Below, piece after piece: positions 33,616 to 41,465 of a stretch of 64,000 nt of DNA (within the stretch, counting starts at the first letter, position 1; each line of letters begins with the position of its first letter). A program made the translations under genes and the position numbers. A model generated the notes under the pieces. That model saw only the letters and a program-made list of their open reading frames with translations. It was not told the DNA's origin and did no database searches. Source of the DNA: Pantoea sp. alder81 (GTDB lineage: Bacteria > Pseudomonadota > Gammaproteobacteria > Enterobacterales > Enterobacteriaceae); assembly GCF_020179835.1 (NCBI RefSeq), contig NZ_JAIUDA010000005.1:310001-374000 (forward strand), given 5' to 3'.

Positions 33616-33927
33616 TCACACCGAATCGTCTTTTTCAATCACCAGCACCCGCGCCGCTCCCTGCGGATGGGCAACATGCTCTGTCCCCACGCTGGCAAAG
33701 AAAATATCCCCCACATTTAACATCACTTTTTTAATTTCACCTTGCTCGCGGTAATGCATTTCGACTGTACCGTCCAATACCACGAACACCTCTTCGCCGT
33801 CGTTGATATGCCAGCGATAGGATTTATCGGTCCAGTGGAGTCTGACGCTGGTGCCGTCGAAGTTGGCAATATCGACAGCGTCCCATGCTTTGGCAGGAGT
33901 AAAGTTTTTACTGATGATGGTTTTCAT
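33616..33927 (-). CDS. Cupin-domain protein
   Basis: A 103-residue single-domain cupin: YRWHINDGEEVFVVLDGTVEMHY is motif 1 (His and Glu metal ligands) and GDIFFASVGTEHVAHP is motif 2 (His ligand). Small proteins like this are often metal-dependent isomerases, dioxygenases or binding proteins. The substrate is not predictable. It lies alone between DUF1471 copy 1 and an MFS gene, same strand. Confidence 0.87.
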   Translation of the reverse strand: MKTIISKNFTPAKAWDAVDIANFDGTSVRLHWTDKSYRWHINDGEEVFVVLDGTVEMHYREQGEIKKVMLNVGDIFFASVGTEHVAHPQGAARVLVIEKDDSV

Positions 33928-34013
33928 GCGCGACCTAAACGAGTGAGATTGCGCTCTATTTTAACGGGAAGCGCCAGGCGAATGGGGACATGCATCGACC
34001 CTTTTCGGCCAGG

Positions 34014-35144
34014 TTACCCCCTCACAACGGCAAACTTACGCAAAGCAATAATATTCATCACGGCCAGAATGGCCGCGGCTATAAAGGTCATCGCCACCTG
34101 GCCGGGAATATAAGCCATAAAGGCCGCGAGGAATTGCCCGGCAAAGATTGCCATCGATAAGCGCGCCAGTTGTCGTCCGCGCTCATATGGTTGGCTGGTT
34201 TCAACCGTCATATGATTGACCAGTGGCACCGACAGACCAAAACCCATGCCTAACAGGATGCCGCCCGGCAGGCACAGCAGCATGTCCGGTGCAGCAGCAA
34301 ACTCCAGGTGCGCCAACATATAACAAACAAAAGCCATGATCAGCGTTGGATAAGGACCAAACTGCAGTGCCACATGCGGCATCAACGCTGCAGCCAGCAC
34401 GGCCACCAGCGAAACGAATGACAGAAAATACCCGATATGAGCGGCATCCACCCCCAAGGTGGCAAAGCGCTGAGGCAGCATGATGATGGCGGTAAAGAAA
34501 CACATCATGGAGCAAATAGCCGCCAGCAGCACAGGCTGCAATGCCTGATTACTGTTGGTTGCGCCTTCATCAATGACGCCGGTGGCGATTTGTTGTTGCG
34601 GTCGCGGAATCAAAATGACCACCAGCGCGATCAGCAACCAGGAGAAGAGATAGAGAGCATAGGGATAGCGCCAACTTAAAGAAGCGAGAATCCCGCCAAT
34701 GAACAAAAACACCACGCCACCGAGTTCGATAGCCATACCCTGGCGTGCCATCATTTTTAGTCGTGCTTCAGCCTGATAAAAAGTGGCAATTAAACTGGTC
34801 CCTGCCGACATCACCACGGCGGTAAAACAGCCTAACAGGACACGATCAACGATTTGCAGGGGTGCACCGGGCAGCCAGGCACCCGCCACGCCCAAACCGC
34901 CATAAAAGAACAGGCCCACAAGGAGCATGGGGTACGCGCCGTAACGATCTATCGCTCGGCCGGCAAAGGGCCCTGCCACCACCACGCCGAATGCTGGCAG
35001 CGTTACCAACCAATTAGCCAGATGTGAAACGCCTAATTGCGCAGCAATCTCACTCAATCCCGGCACGATAACGCAGCCCACCATGATGGTCAGGCAACTC
35101 ACCGCCAGTAACGTCATTGCCGCTGCAGGCTTTAATACAATCAT
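34014..35144 (-). CDS. MFS transporter
   Basis: A 376-residue MFS protein with about twelve helices: LTIMVGCVIVPGLSEIAAQLGVS, GPFAGRAIDRYGAYPMLLVGLFFYG (motif A region) and AGTSLIATFYQ. The pattern is of the CynX/drug-export-like MFS group. ATG 35144 has AGGTG upstream; in-frame sequence beyond it is not protein-like. It is divergent from an IclR regulator gene at 35279, the natural candidate for its control. Substrate unknown. Confidence 0.83.
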   Translation of the reverse strand: MIVLKPAAAMTLLAVSCLTIMVGCVIVPGLSEIAAQLGVSHLANWLVTLPAFGVVVAGPFAGRAIDRYGAYPMLLVGLFFYGGLGVAGAWLPGAPLQIVDRVLLGCFTAVVMSAGTSLIATFYQAEARLKMMARQGMAIELGGVVFLFIGGILASLSWRYPYALYLFSWLLIALVVILIPRPQQQIATGVIDEGATNSNQALQPVLLAAICSMMCFFTAIIMLPQRFATLGVDAAHIGYFLSFVSLVAVLAAALMPHVALQFGPYPTLIMAFVCYMLAHLEFAAAPDMLLCLPGGILLGMGFGLSVPLVNHMTVETSQPYERGRQLARLSMAIFAGQFLAAFMAYIPGQVAMTFIAAAILAVMNIIALRKFAVVRG

Positions 35145-35278
35145 GAATACACCTATCCGTATAATGGGTTTATTATCCACATATTGGACATGAGTGTTAG
35201 GGTATTCGTGTGTGATGTCAATCGCTAGCGGGTAACGTGATAGAGTGGCGTGCGGGAAATCGATGAAACGGATGAATA

Positions 35279-36028
35279 ATGGTCGCAAATACTGAAGCTA
35301 ACGGATCACAGGTGATTGCACGTGCCGCCACCCTTTTACGCGCATTGGAAAATCGACCTACTGGTGTATCAATGTCCGAACTGGCGAAATCGACAGCGTT
35401 ACCGCGCACCACGGTTCATCGATTGGTGACCTCTCTCATAGCACAGCAGTTGCTGATACAGGACAGCGAGGGCATTAAACTGGGGCCAGCACTCGCCAGG
35501 CTCGCCGCCTCCGCGCACACCGATATTATTGCGCTGGCGCAACCGGCGATGGAGACACTGGGCCGCCGAACCCGCGAAACGGTAGATTTATGTGTCTGGC
35601 GTGGTAGCCATACGGTACTGGTCAGCCAATATGCTTCGGATCAGGAGCTGCGTGTGGTATCGCCCATCAGCACCGCCTTTCCTTCCCACTGCGCCGCACA
35701 TGGCAAAGCCCTATTGGCTGAACAGCCTGAAGAGCTTTTAAGAACGTTGCTGCCACAGCTGAATGAAGTGCGCACCTTGCAAACATTGAAGGATCGTCAG
35801 CCTTTATTAAAAGCGATTGAGTCAATTCGCCAGCAAGGTTATGCGATTGATCGGGAGGAGCACGCGCGCGGCGTTTGTGGTGTTAGCGTTGCCCTGCACA
35901 CCGGGCCGGGTGAGCGCTATGCACTGGCCTTAGCGGTGCCGGCAATGCGTTTTGATGAGCAATTTCCCCAACTGCTGGCCGCGCTGATGCAGGCGAAAGC
36001 TGAAGTTGAAACGCTGGTGGCGCGCTGA
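35279..36028 (+). CDS. IclR-family transcriptional regulator
   Basis: A 249-residue regulator: winged helix at about 10-70 (VIARAATLLRALENRPTGVSMSELAKSTALPRTTVHRLVTSLI) and the IclR GAF-like effector domain (about 85-245; SPISTAFPSHCAAHGKALLA, GYAIDREEHARGVCGVSVAL). IclR proteins usually sense organic acids or aromatic catabolites. Divergent from an MFS transporter. Its 3' end abuts the conserved terminator of DUF1471 copy 2. Confidence 0.9.
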   Translation: MVANTEANGSQVIARAATLLRALENRPTGVSMSELAKSTALPRTTVHRLVTSLIAQQLLIQDSEGIKLGPALARLAASAHTDIIALAQPAMETLGRRTRETVDLCVWRGSHTVLVSQYASDQELRVVSPISTAFPSHCAAHGKALLAEQPEELLRTLLPQLNEVRTLQTLKDRQPLLKAIESIRQQGYAIDREEHARGVCGVSVALHTGPGERYALALAVPAMRFDEQFPQLLAALMQAKAEVETLVAR

Positions 36029-36041
36029 GTGATATAAACAG

Positions 36042-36061
36042 CAAAGCCGCCCGAAGGCGGC
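36042..36061 (-). terminator. Terminator of DUF1471 copy 2
   Basis: GCCGCC (36046-36051) with GGCGGC (36056-36061), CGAA loop, followed on the minus strand by TTTGCTGTTT. It nearly repeats the element at 33021. Confidence 0.7.
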
Positions 36062-36086
36062 CTTAACGCTGAAGCGGAAACTGAAC

Positions 36087-36302
36087 TTATTTATACAGTT
36101 CTGCAGTCATGTGCACACGGTTGTTGGTGTTTGCTTCAGTGATTTTGTACTGTGCGCCCTGCTCCTGTGCCACTGCGGCAACTTTTGCTTCTGCACCGTC
36201 AAGTGTAGAAGACTCTACTGAAATGCTCTGTGCAAAGCTGGCAGCAGACATCAGTGAAAGAGCGGCAGCAGCGGCGATGGTCAGTGTTTTAATGGTTTTC
36301 AT
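36087..36302 (-). CDS. DUF1471 secreted peptide, copy 2
   Basis: A 71-residue exported protein almost identical to copy 1: same signal peptide, same VHMTAELYK ending, one residue difference. The 5' leader (AAGGC-TGTGT-GCCTT hairpin at 36328-36344, then the CCCAAAGGAATATGACC RBS region) and terminator are also shared, so the duplicated unit is at least 350 bases. Copies 1 and 2 are separated by the cupin, MFS and IclR genes, so they are not a simple tandem. Start chosen as for copy 1. Confidence 0.87.
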   Translation of the reverse strand: MKTIKTLTIAAAAALSLMSAASFAQSISVESSTLDGAEAKVAAVAQEQGAQYKITEANTNNRVHMTAELYK

Positions 36303-36386
36303 GGTCATATTCCTTTGGGTTGTTTAAGAAGGCTGTGTGCCTTCGATGAAACAACAATAACTCTAGTTATCATTTCTATATTAACT

Positions 36387-36415
36387 ATTAGTGCGATAAT
36401 GATGATCGCACTAAT
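36387..36415. promoter_or_regulatory. Palindrome upstream of DUF1471 copy 2
   Basis: ATTAGTGCGAT and ATCGCACTAAT form perfect 11-bp arms with a 7-base centre, 85-113 bases upstream of the copy 2 start. The right arm overlaps the stop codon of the 50-residue ORF at 36411. Same half-sites and spacing as the elements at 33364 and 36954. Confidence 0.6.
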
Positions 36416-36563
36416 TATTGTTTGCAAGCAAGGTGCGCACGGTCGAGATAAACTGCGGCCACTGATGGAAACGCATCACTGGCATATGCGCATGACGCTG
36501 CGAGCGCAGCGCTTCAACAAACGCACTGGCTTGCTGGTCAATCTGGTCATGATTCTGTTTCAT
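36411..36563 (-). CDS. Small ORF of 50 residues between DUF1471 copies
   Basis: A short reading frame on the minus strand (starts MKQNHDQIDQQASAFVEALR, ends TVRTLLANNN) with GGAG eight bases before ATG 36563 and codon composition like neighbouring genes. It is rich in Gln, His and Arg, has no signal peptide or membrane segment, and I do not recognise it. It lies in the same direction as and between copies 3 and 2. It may be a real small protein or part of the copy 2 promoter region; the RBS favours a gene. Confidence 0.5.
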   Translation of the reverse strand: MKQNHDQIDQQASAFVEALRSQRHAHMPVMRFHQWPQFISTVRTLLANNN

Positions 36564-36596
36564 GATGCTGTCTCCACTGCACTTCGCTTTTCAACG

Positions 36597-36621
36597 AAAA
36601 AGGCCGCCCCGTAAGGCGGCC
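36597..36621 (-). terminator. Terminator of DUF1471 copy 3
   Basis: GGCCGCC (36602-36608) pairs with GGCGGCC (36615-36621); the minus-strand transcript then reads TTTTT (AAAAA at 36597-36601). Confidence 0.8.
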
Positions 36622-36655
36622 TGCTCCGGCACTTCCATGTGCAACCATCCGTTAA

Positions 36656-36871
36656 TTATTTGTACAGCTCAGCGGTCATGTGCACGACATTGCCATCGCT
36701 GGCTTCAATGATTTTATATTGTGCGTTCTGCTGATGTGCCTGAGCAGCGATTTTCGCTTCCGCACCGTCCAGAGTCAGTGAAGTGGCTGATACTGTTTGA
36801 GCAAAGCTTGCAGCAGACATCAGTGAAAGAGCGGCAACAGCGGCGATTGACATTGCTTTGATAGTTTTCAT
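36656..36871 (-). CDS. DUF1471 secreted peptide, copy 3
   Basis: A 71-residue exported protein, clearly the more diverged paralogue: MKTIKAMSIAAVAALSLMSAASFA signal, mature part TVSATSLTLDGAEAKIAAQAHQQNAQYKIIEAS, and the same VHMTAELYK ending. The leader hairpin and RBS region are conserved, the latter slightly changed. DUF1471 peptides are typically induced by copper, acid, peroxide or biofilm growth; the inducer here is unknown. Confidence 0.87.
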   Translation of the reverse strand: MKTIKAMSIAAVAALSLMSAASFAQTVSATSLTLDGAEAKIAAQAHQQNAQYKIIEASDGNVVHMTAELYK

Positions 36872-36953
36872 GGTCATATTCCTTGGTTTATCTGATGAGA
36901 AGGCTGTGTGCCTTCGATGGAAGTGATAATAACCAAGTAAACTATATCCATCT

Positions 36954-36994
36954 TAACTATTAGTGCGATCATTATGATCGCACTAATAGTTAAC
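36954..36994. promoter_or_regulatory. Perfect 41-bp palindrome upstream of DUF1471 copy 3
   Basis: TTAACTATTAGTGCGATCA (36954-36972) and its exact inverted copy (36976-36994) around TTA: 19-bp perfect arms. It is 83 bases upstream of copy 3 and 4 bases beyond the stop codon of the DapA-like gene, so it may serve both as an operator and as that gene's 3' hairpin. The half-site TTAGTGCGAT recurs upstream of the other two copies with the same 7-base spacing between inner halves. Confidence 0.6.
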
Positions 36995-36998
36995 TTTA

Positions 36999-37892
36999 TT
37001 AAGACAGATCCAATGATTCAATCACTTGTCGCACTTCACGCTGCTCTTCACTGGATAATGCACGCAGCGGGCGTGGCAAATTATTCTCGTCCGCCAGGCC
37101 GAAGAGTGCCGCCGCCGCCGCCATCACTCGGATGCTGCCGCCATGCTGGTGGAACAGCGCCCAAAGCGGTGCTAACCGTTGGGACTGCTCGGCGACTGCT
37201 TTGAAATCCTCTGCCTGAGCGGCTTGGGTGAGCGCTAATGCCGTGTTGGGAAACAATCCGCCGCACACGGAATACCAGACGTCACATCCGGCCACCAGAC
37301 CGTTACCCGCAGATGCATCGCCGCTGACGCCGATACTAATGTGTTTAGGCAACTGCGCTCGCAGTGCGCTCACCCGCTGCGTAGCCGCCGATATTTGGTC
37401 AGGAACACCCGGGATTTTGATCGAAGCTATGTTGGAAAGCGCGGCGATCCGTGCGTAGAGGGAATCGGAAAATGATGTGTGCGTGGTGCCGGGGTTGTCA
37501 TAGACGCAGATGGGCACCGAGACGTGCTGAGCCACCTCGGCATAAAAATTATACACCTCTTCTTCGGTGAGCTTTTGGTAAGAGACAGCTGGCAATAATA
37601 GCGCGCTGACGCCCGCCTGCTGCGCATCATCGGCCAGCCGCAACACTTCATCAGTGTTGATTGCGCCAATGCTGACCATGACTGGAATGCCGTCTGCATG
37701 CTGGACGGCCAGTGTCGCCACGCGCTTGCGTTGCTCTCGAGTGAAGTAAGCGTAGCTGCCGGTTGAACCCAGCACGCCCAGCGAATCGACCTTAGCAGTG
37801 ATCAATCGCGCGAGGATCTTTAGAAAGGATTGTTCGTCGATGCCTGTCGCATTAACGGGGGTCAGTGGGAACGCACTAAGACCTGAAAACAT
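36999..37892 (-). CDS. DapA-family aldolase/dehydratase
   Basis: A 297-residue TIM-barrel Schiff-base aldolase. Lys159 (IASIKIPG) forms the Schiff base and Tyr131 (ICVYDNPG) is the general acid/base. The arginine that binds aspartate semialdehyde in true DapA is missing (NPGTTHTS follows Tyr131), so this is not dihydrodipicolinate synthase but a relative acting on a keto-acid. Its position at the end of a sugar-acid dehydrogenase cluster suggests a 2-keto-3-deoxy-sugar acid or ketogluconate-derived substrate; inference only. 70 bases after the cytochrome c gene. Confidence 0.85.
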   Translation of the reverse strand: MFSGLSAFPLTPVNATGIDEQSFLKILARLITAKVDSLGVLGSTGSYAYFTREQRKRVATLAVQHADGIPVMVSIGAINTDEVLRLADDAQQAGVSALLLPAVSYQKLTEEEVYNFYAEVAQHVSVPICVYDNPGTTHTSFSDSLYARIAALSNIASIKIPGVPDQISAATQRVSALRAQLPKHISIGVSGDASAGNGLVAGCDVWYSVCGGLFPNTALALTQAAQAEDFKAVAEQSQRLAPLWALFHQHGGSIRVMAAAAALFGLADENNLPRPLRALSSEEQREVRQVIESLDLS

Positions 37893-37962
37893 AGCCAGCT
37901 CCTGTTAGATAACGTAAAACGCATCTTAACAACAGCTGACTATTTGTCATAGGACAAAGCGG

Positions 37963-39291
37963 TTAGCGTTTGGCCTTTCTTCTACATCTCAACCAAATCA
38001 GGCCGAGTACGACAATGATACCTGCCGCTGCCATACCAATCCGCGACACCAGCATCAAGGGTGACGCGTCACCGCCTGCGCGCAACAATTTCACGCGCTC
38101 CTCAGTGATTTGCACCTTGCTGTGACCGATATCCTGCATCACATAGTTAGTGACAGCAGCTACCTGATGATCATTCAGCTCACCGGCAAAGCCAATCATT
38201 CCCTGGTCGTGCTCTGGCCACACCCCATCCAATACCGCCATCGCCACGTTATCGGCGTTGGGCTTATTCAGCACCGGATGATGCTGCAATGCTGGCAAAC
38301 CGTTCAGCCCTTCACCTGTCAGGTTATGGCATGAGGCGCAGTTGTTGCGATAGATCTGCTCGCCCTCGCTGACCGCAGCCTGTGGCGTGTCGTCGCCCCG
38401 GACTCGCGTCCAGTGATTCGTCGGCGTTGGTTCGGCTGCAATACTGTCCTGAGGCAGCAGATACGTCGCGATAGCCTGACGATCTTCTGGCGTCATGCGT
38501 GAGAAGCTTTTATCGATAGCTTCCAGCATCGGACCGCCCGCTGTCGCGCCATTGCTGGCATGACCTTTCGCCAGATACTGCGCCAGCATGTCACGCGTCC
38601 AATGCGGTTTACCCTGCAGCGTTGCCGCCGTGATATCAGGCGCAAACCAGGTGCCGAGTGATGCGCCCTGCAGGCTCTTATCCTGCTGCTCTGCCATCAG
38701 GAAATTACGCGGCGTGTGGCAAGTGCTGCAGTGGGTTAACCCCTGCACCAGATAAGCCCCACGATTCCACTCGTCCGACTGTTGGGCATCCGGCTGGAAC
38801 GGCTTGCTGTCGAGGAACAACAGGTTCCACGCCGCCATACTGAAACGCAGATTGAACGGGAATGGCAGCGCAGTCTTCTCTGGCTGCACATCCACCGGCT
38901 GCACGCCCTGCATAAAGTAAGCATACAAAGCAGCGACATCTTCATCGGTTAACTTCGCATAAGCGGTGTAAGGCATCGCCGGGTAGAGTTGGCTACCATC
39001 ACCACGCACGCCCTTACGCAATGCATCCGCAAACTGCTGCTCAGTGTAATGACCGATGCCCGCTGCTTTGGATGGCGTGATATTAGTACTGAAGATGGTC
39101 CCTAGCGGGCTGGCAATCGCATGACCACCGCTGAACGGGGCTTTGCCCGCTTCGGTATGGCACGCGCCGCAGTCGCCGGCAATGGCCAGATACTCGCCAC
39201 GTTTGATGAGCTGCTGATCATCGGCCTGCGCCTGTGAAACCGCTAACGCCAAAGTGCCTGCGGCAAGCAGGGCTTTCCAGTGCTTAGCCAT
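37963..39291 (-). CDS. Triheme cytochrome c subunit of membrane sugar-acid dehydrogenase, set 2
   Basis: A 442-residue periplasmic cytochrome. Signal peptide (about 1-23), three c-type heme sites CGACH, CSTCH and CASCH, one in each third, and a C-terminal anchor helix (MAAAGIIVVLGLIWLRCRR). This is the electron-transfer subunit of FAD-type gluconate 2-dehydrogenase, 2-ketogluconate dehydrogenase and related enzymes, passing electrons to ubiquinone. Its ATG lies within the large-subunit 3' end (8-base overlap). Confidence 0.92.
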   Translation of the reverse strand: MAKHWKALLAAGTLALAVSQAQADDQQLIKRGEYLAIAGDCGACHTEAGKAPFSGGHAIASPLGTIFSTNITPSKAAGIGHYTEQQFADALRKGVRGDGSQLYPAMPYTAYAKLTDEDVAALYAYFMQGVQPVDVQPEKTALPFPFNLRFSMAAWNLLFLDSKPFQPDAQQSDEWNRGAYLVQGLTHCSTCHTPRNFLMAEQQDKSLQGASLGTWFAPDITAATLQGKPHWTRDMLAQYLAKGHASNGATAGGPMLEAIDKSFSRMTPEDRQAIATYLLPQDSIAAEPTPTNHWTRVRGDDTPQAAVSEGEQIYRNNCASCHNLTGEGLNGLPALQHHPVLNKPNADNVAMAVLDGVWPEHDQGMIGFAGELNDHQVAAVTNYVMQDIGHSKVQITEERVKLLRAGGDASPLMLVSRIGMAAAGIIVVLGLIWLRCRRKAKR

Positions 39292-40888
39292 GTTGCGTCT
39301 CCTGCAGGATTTTGTCCGCGGTGCGTAATGCCAGCGCCATGGCGGTCAGCGTCACATTACAGGTACCGACGGTGGGCATCACGCCGGTGCCGACCATAAA
39401 CAGGTTTTGATGATCGTGCGCGCGTCCCCAGGCATCGGTGACGCTGGTCGCCGGATCAAGTCCCATTGAGAGCGTGCCGGTGATGTGCTGGCGGTTGGAA
39501 AACTTACCGCTCTTGCTGTGCTTGATGTTGGTTGCGCCGAGTTTGATCGCAATCGCGTCATAGCATTCACGGGTTTTCGCGGTGCCTTTAACGACGTAAT
39601 CGTTCACATCCCAATACAGCGATGGCGTCGGTAAACCCAGCTCATCTTTGTTGCTGCTCAAGGTCACGCGGTTGTTAGGATCAGGTAACTGCTCCAGCGC
39701 ATTTTTGATGCTGAGGCGGCGCGCGGCACGGAAGCGAATCGCATCCTGCAACTTCTTGCCAAACAGCCCTTCCGCTAACGCTTCTTTGGTCACTGAGGCA
39801 ACCTGTGAGGCGTTAGAGATATCAATACGGAACGGTGAATGTTCGCTGCGGAAATCACCGTCACGGAATTGACCAATCGAGCAAGGACTCACCGGCCCAC
39901 GTCCTGGCCAAATCTCCTCATCGACATCAAAGGTCACGCCAATCGCCGGGTGATCGCACAGATTACGACCGACATTGTCGTGCGCATTGGCGATACCGTT
40001 CGGGAATTTATCGCTGACAGACATCAGCAGAAGTTTCGGGGTTTCAATCGCGTTGGCGGCCAGCACAAAGGTTTCAGCCGTAACGCGATGGCTGACTTTG
40101 TTCCAGTCATAGTAATTCGCCGCCACGATATTGCCTTTAGCATCGTGCTCCAGCTGATACACCACCGCTTCGGTGATCACTTTAACACCACTGTTTTCAG
40201 CCTGCTGTGCAGCAATCCCGCCGTGATACTGGGCGTCGATTGGGCAGAGCGGCATGCAGTTGTTATTACCGCAGCAGGCTGGGCGACCATCATAACTGTG
40301 GCTGTTGCGGCCGGTACTGTCATCCAGCACGGTAAAGTCAGGCGCAAGGCGAGCTGTCACACGCTGCTGCAACCAGGAGGCGGGTACGCGTTCCATCGGG
40401 TAAGGCTTGCTGCGTGGCGAACCATTGTCCGGCGATCCGCCCACGCCCGCGATCACTTCAGCCTGATAGTAATACTCTTCCAGATCGTCATAACCGATTG
40501 GCCAATCTTTGCCGATGCCATACTGACTGTGCTGACGGAAGTCGTTGGGAACAAAGCGCCATAACTGCGCCGCCCAGTGCCAGCTGGTACCACCAAACAT
40601 ACGGATGTACTGCGCAGCAAACGGATGCGGGCCGACCTGATGCAGGTAATCATTCGGCTCTGGCGTATAGCGCGGATGCGGCGCCTTAGGCGAGAACGGA
40701 TACGGCGACATGAAGTCAGATTTGAATGCAGACGCACGGAAACGCTCAACCAGCTGATCGCGTCCAACTTTCGGGCCGGACTCCAGTAACAGTACTGATT
40801 TACCTGCTTTTGCCAGACGCGTTGCCAGCAGCGAGCCATTAACGCCCGCGCCAATCACCACTACGTCGGCGGAATTATTGTTTTTCAT
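39284..40888 (-). CDS. GMC-type FAD catalytic subunit of sugar-acid dehydrogenase, set 2
   Basis: A 534-residue flavoprotein: FAD site VVVIGAGVNGSLLATRLAKAG (residues about 9-29), the cysteine cluster CCGNNNCMPLCP (about residue 215, matching the Fe-S motif of FAD-dependent glucose, gluconate and fructose dehydrogenases) and the C-terminal RQHITGTLSMG with the catalytic His. It has no signal peptide; family members are exported folded with the Tat-carrying small subunit. Either gluconate 2-dehydrogenase or 2-keto-D-gluconate dehydrogenase; sequence alone does not tell which. Confidence 0.9.
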   Translation of the reverse strand: MKNNNSADVVVIGAGVNGSLLATRLAKAGKSVLLLESGPKVGRDQLVERFRASAFKSDFMSPYPFSPKAPHPRYTPEPNDYLHQVGPHPFAAQYIRMFGGTSWHWAAQLWRFVPNDFRQHSQYGIGKDWPIGYDDLEEYYYQAEVIAGVGGSPDNGSPRSKPYPMERVPASWLQQRVTARLAPDFTVLDDSTGRNSHSYDGRPACCGNNNCMPLCPIDAQYHGGIAAQQAENSGVKVITEAVVYQLEHDAKGNIVAANYYDWNKVSHRVTAETFVLAANAIETPKLLLMSVSDKFPNGIANAHDNVGRNLCDHPAIGVTFDVDEEIWPGRGPVSPCSIGQFRDGDFRSEHSPFRIDISNASQVASVTKEALAEGLFGKKLQDAIRFRAARRLSIKNALEQLPDPNNRVTLSSNKDELGLPTPSLYWDVNDYVVKGTAKTRECYDAIAIKLGATNIKHSKSGKFSNRQHITGTLSMGLDPATSVTDAWGRAHDHQNLFMVGTGVMPTVGTCNVTLTAMALALRTADKILQETQHG

Positions 40889-40908
40889 AACGACATTACT
40901 CTTCTGAA

Positions 40909-41409
40909 TCAGGGTTGTTGCGCCCAGCTACCACATTTGCCGTAGGAGAAACTCGGCGGCACTAATTTGTCATCCACCAGCAGATTGGCGAGCGTATTCA
41001 CGTAGGTGACATACAGCGCATGATTGCCCTTGCCGACCACACCGTTGTACCAACCGCCGAGCACCGCTTTGGCCAGCTTTTCGCTGTCCGCATCCGTGGC
41101 AAATGTCAGGTGATCCTGCTGCAGCAGTTCCGGCTGGTTTTGCAGTAGTGTTTTCAACTGTGCCAGTGCAGGAAGAAAACCTTTCTGCGTCTGGCTCAAA
41201 GCCAATAGCAATGCATGCCCAACGGTGGCGTTCAGGGATTCCTGTTGCGTCAACAGTTGGGAAACCTGCATAAAATCGTCAAGACCCGCCGTCGGGGCGG
41301 TTGATTGTGCAGCGTTGAGGCGCGGCAACGAGTAAAGCTGGCCTGCGGCGCTGGCAATCGTGACCAGCCCGACCATCTTCAACACGCGGCGGCGTGAGTA
41401 GTGCTTCAT
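40909..41409 (-). CDS. Tat-exported small subunit of sugar-acid dehydrogenase, set 2
   Basis: A 166-residue subunit 3 protein. Twin-arginine signal at the N-terminus (SRRRVLKMVGLVTIASAAG), then the gluconate 2-dehydrogenase subunit 3-type domain (DDFMQVSQLLT, KAVLGGWYNGVVG, ALYVTYVNTLANLLVDD). It acts as the export escort for the FAD subunit and stabilises it. 20 bases before the large-subunit start. Confidence 0.88.
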   Translation of the reverse strand: MKHYSRRRVLKMVGLVTIASAAGQLYSLPRLNAAQSTAPTAGLDDFMQVSQLLTQQESLNATVGHALLLALSQTQKGFLPALAQLKTLLQNQPELLQQDHLTFATDADSEKLAKAVLGGWYNGVVGKGNHALYVTYVNTLANLLVDDKLVPPSFSYGKCGSWAQQP

Positions 41410-41465
41410 AGTGTCTTCCAGTAAAAACGTCGCCTGCCATCACAGGCGACAGAATAAAATCGAAT

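Noticed and set aside
39839..40564. A 241-residue plus-strand frame opposite the set 2 FAD subunit
   Set aside because: Fully antisense to an unmistakable GMC flavoprotein; long antisense frames are common in GC-rich coding DNA.
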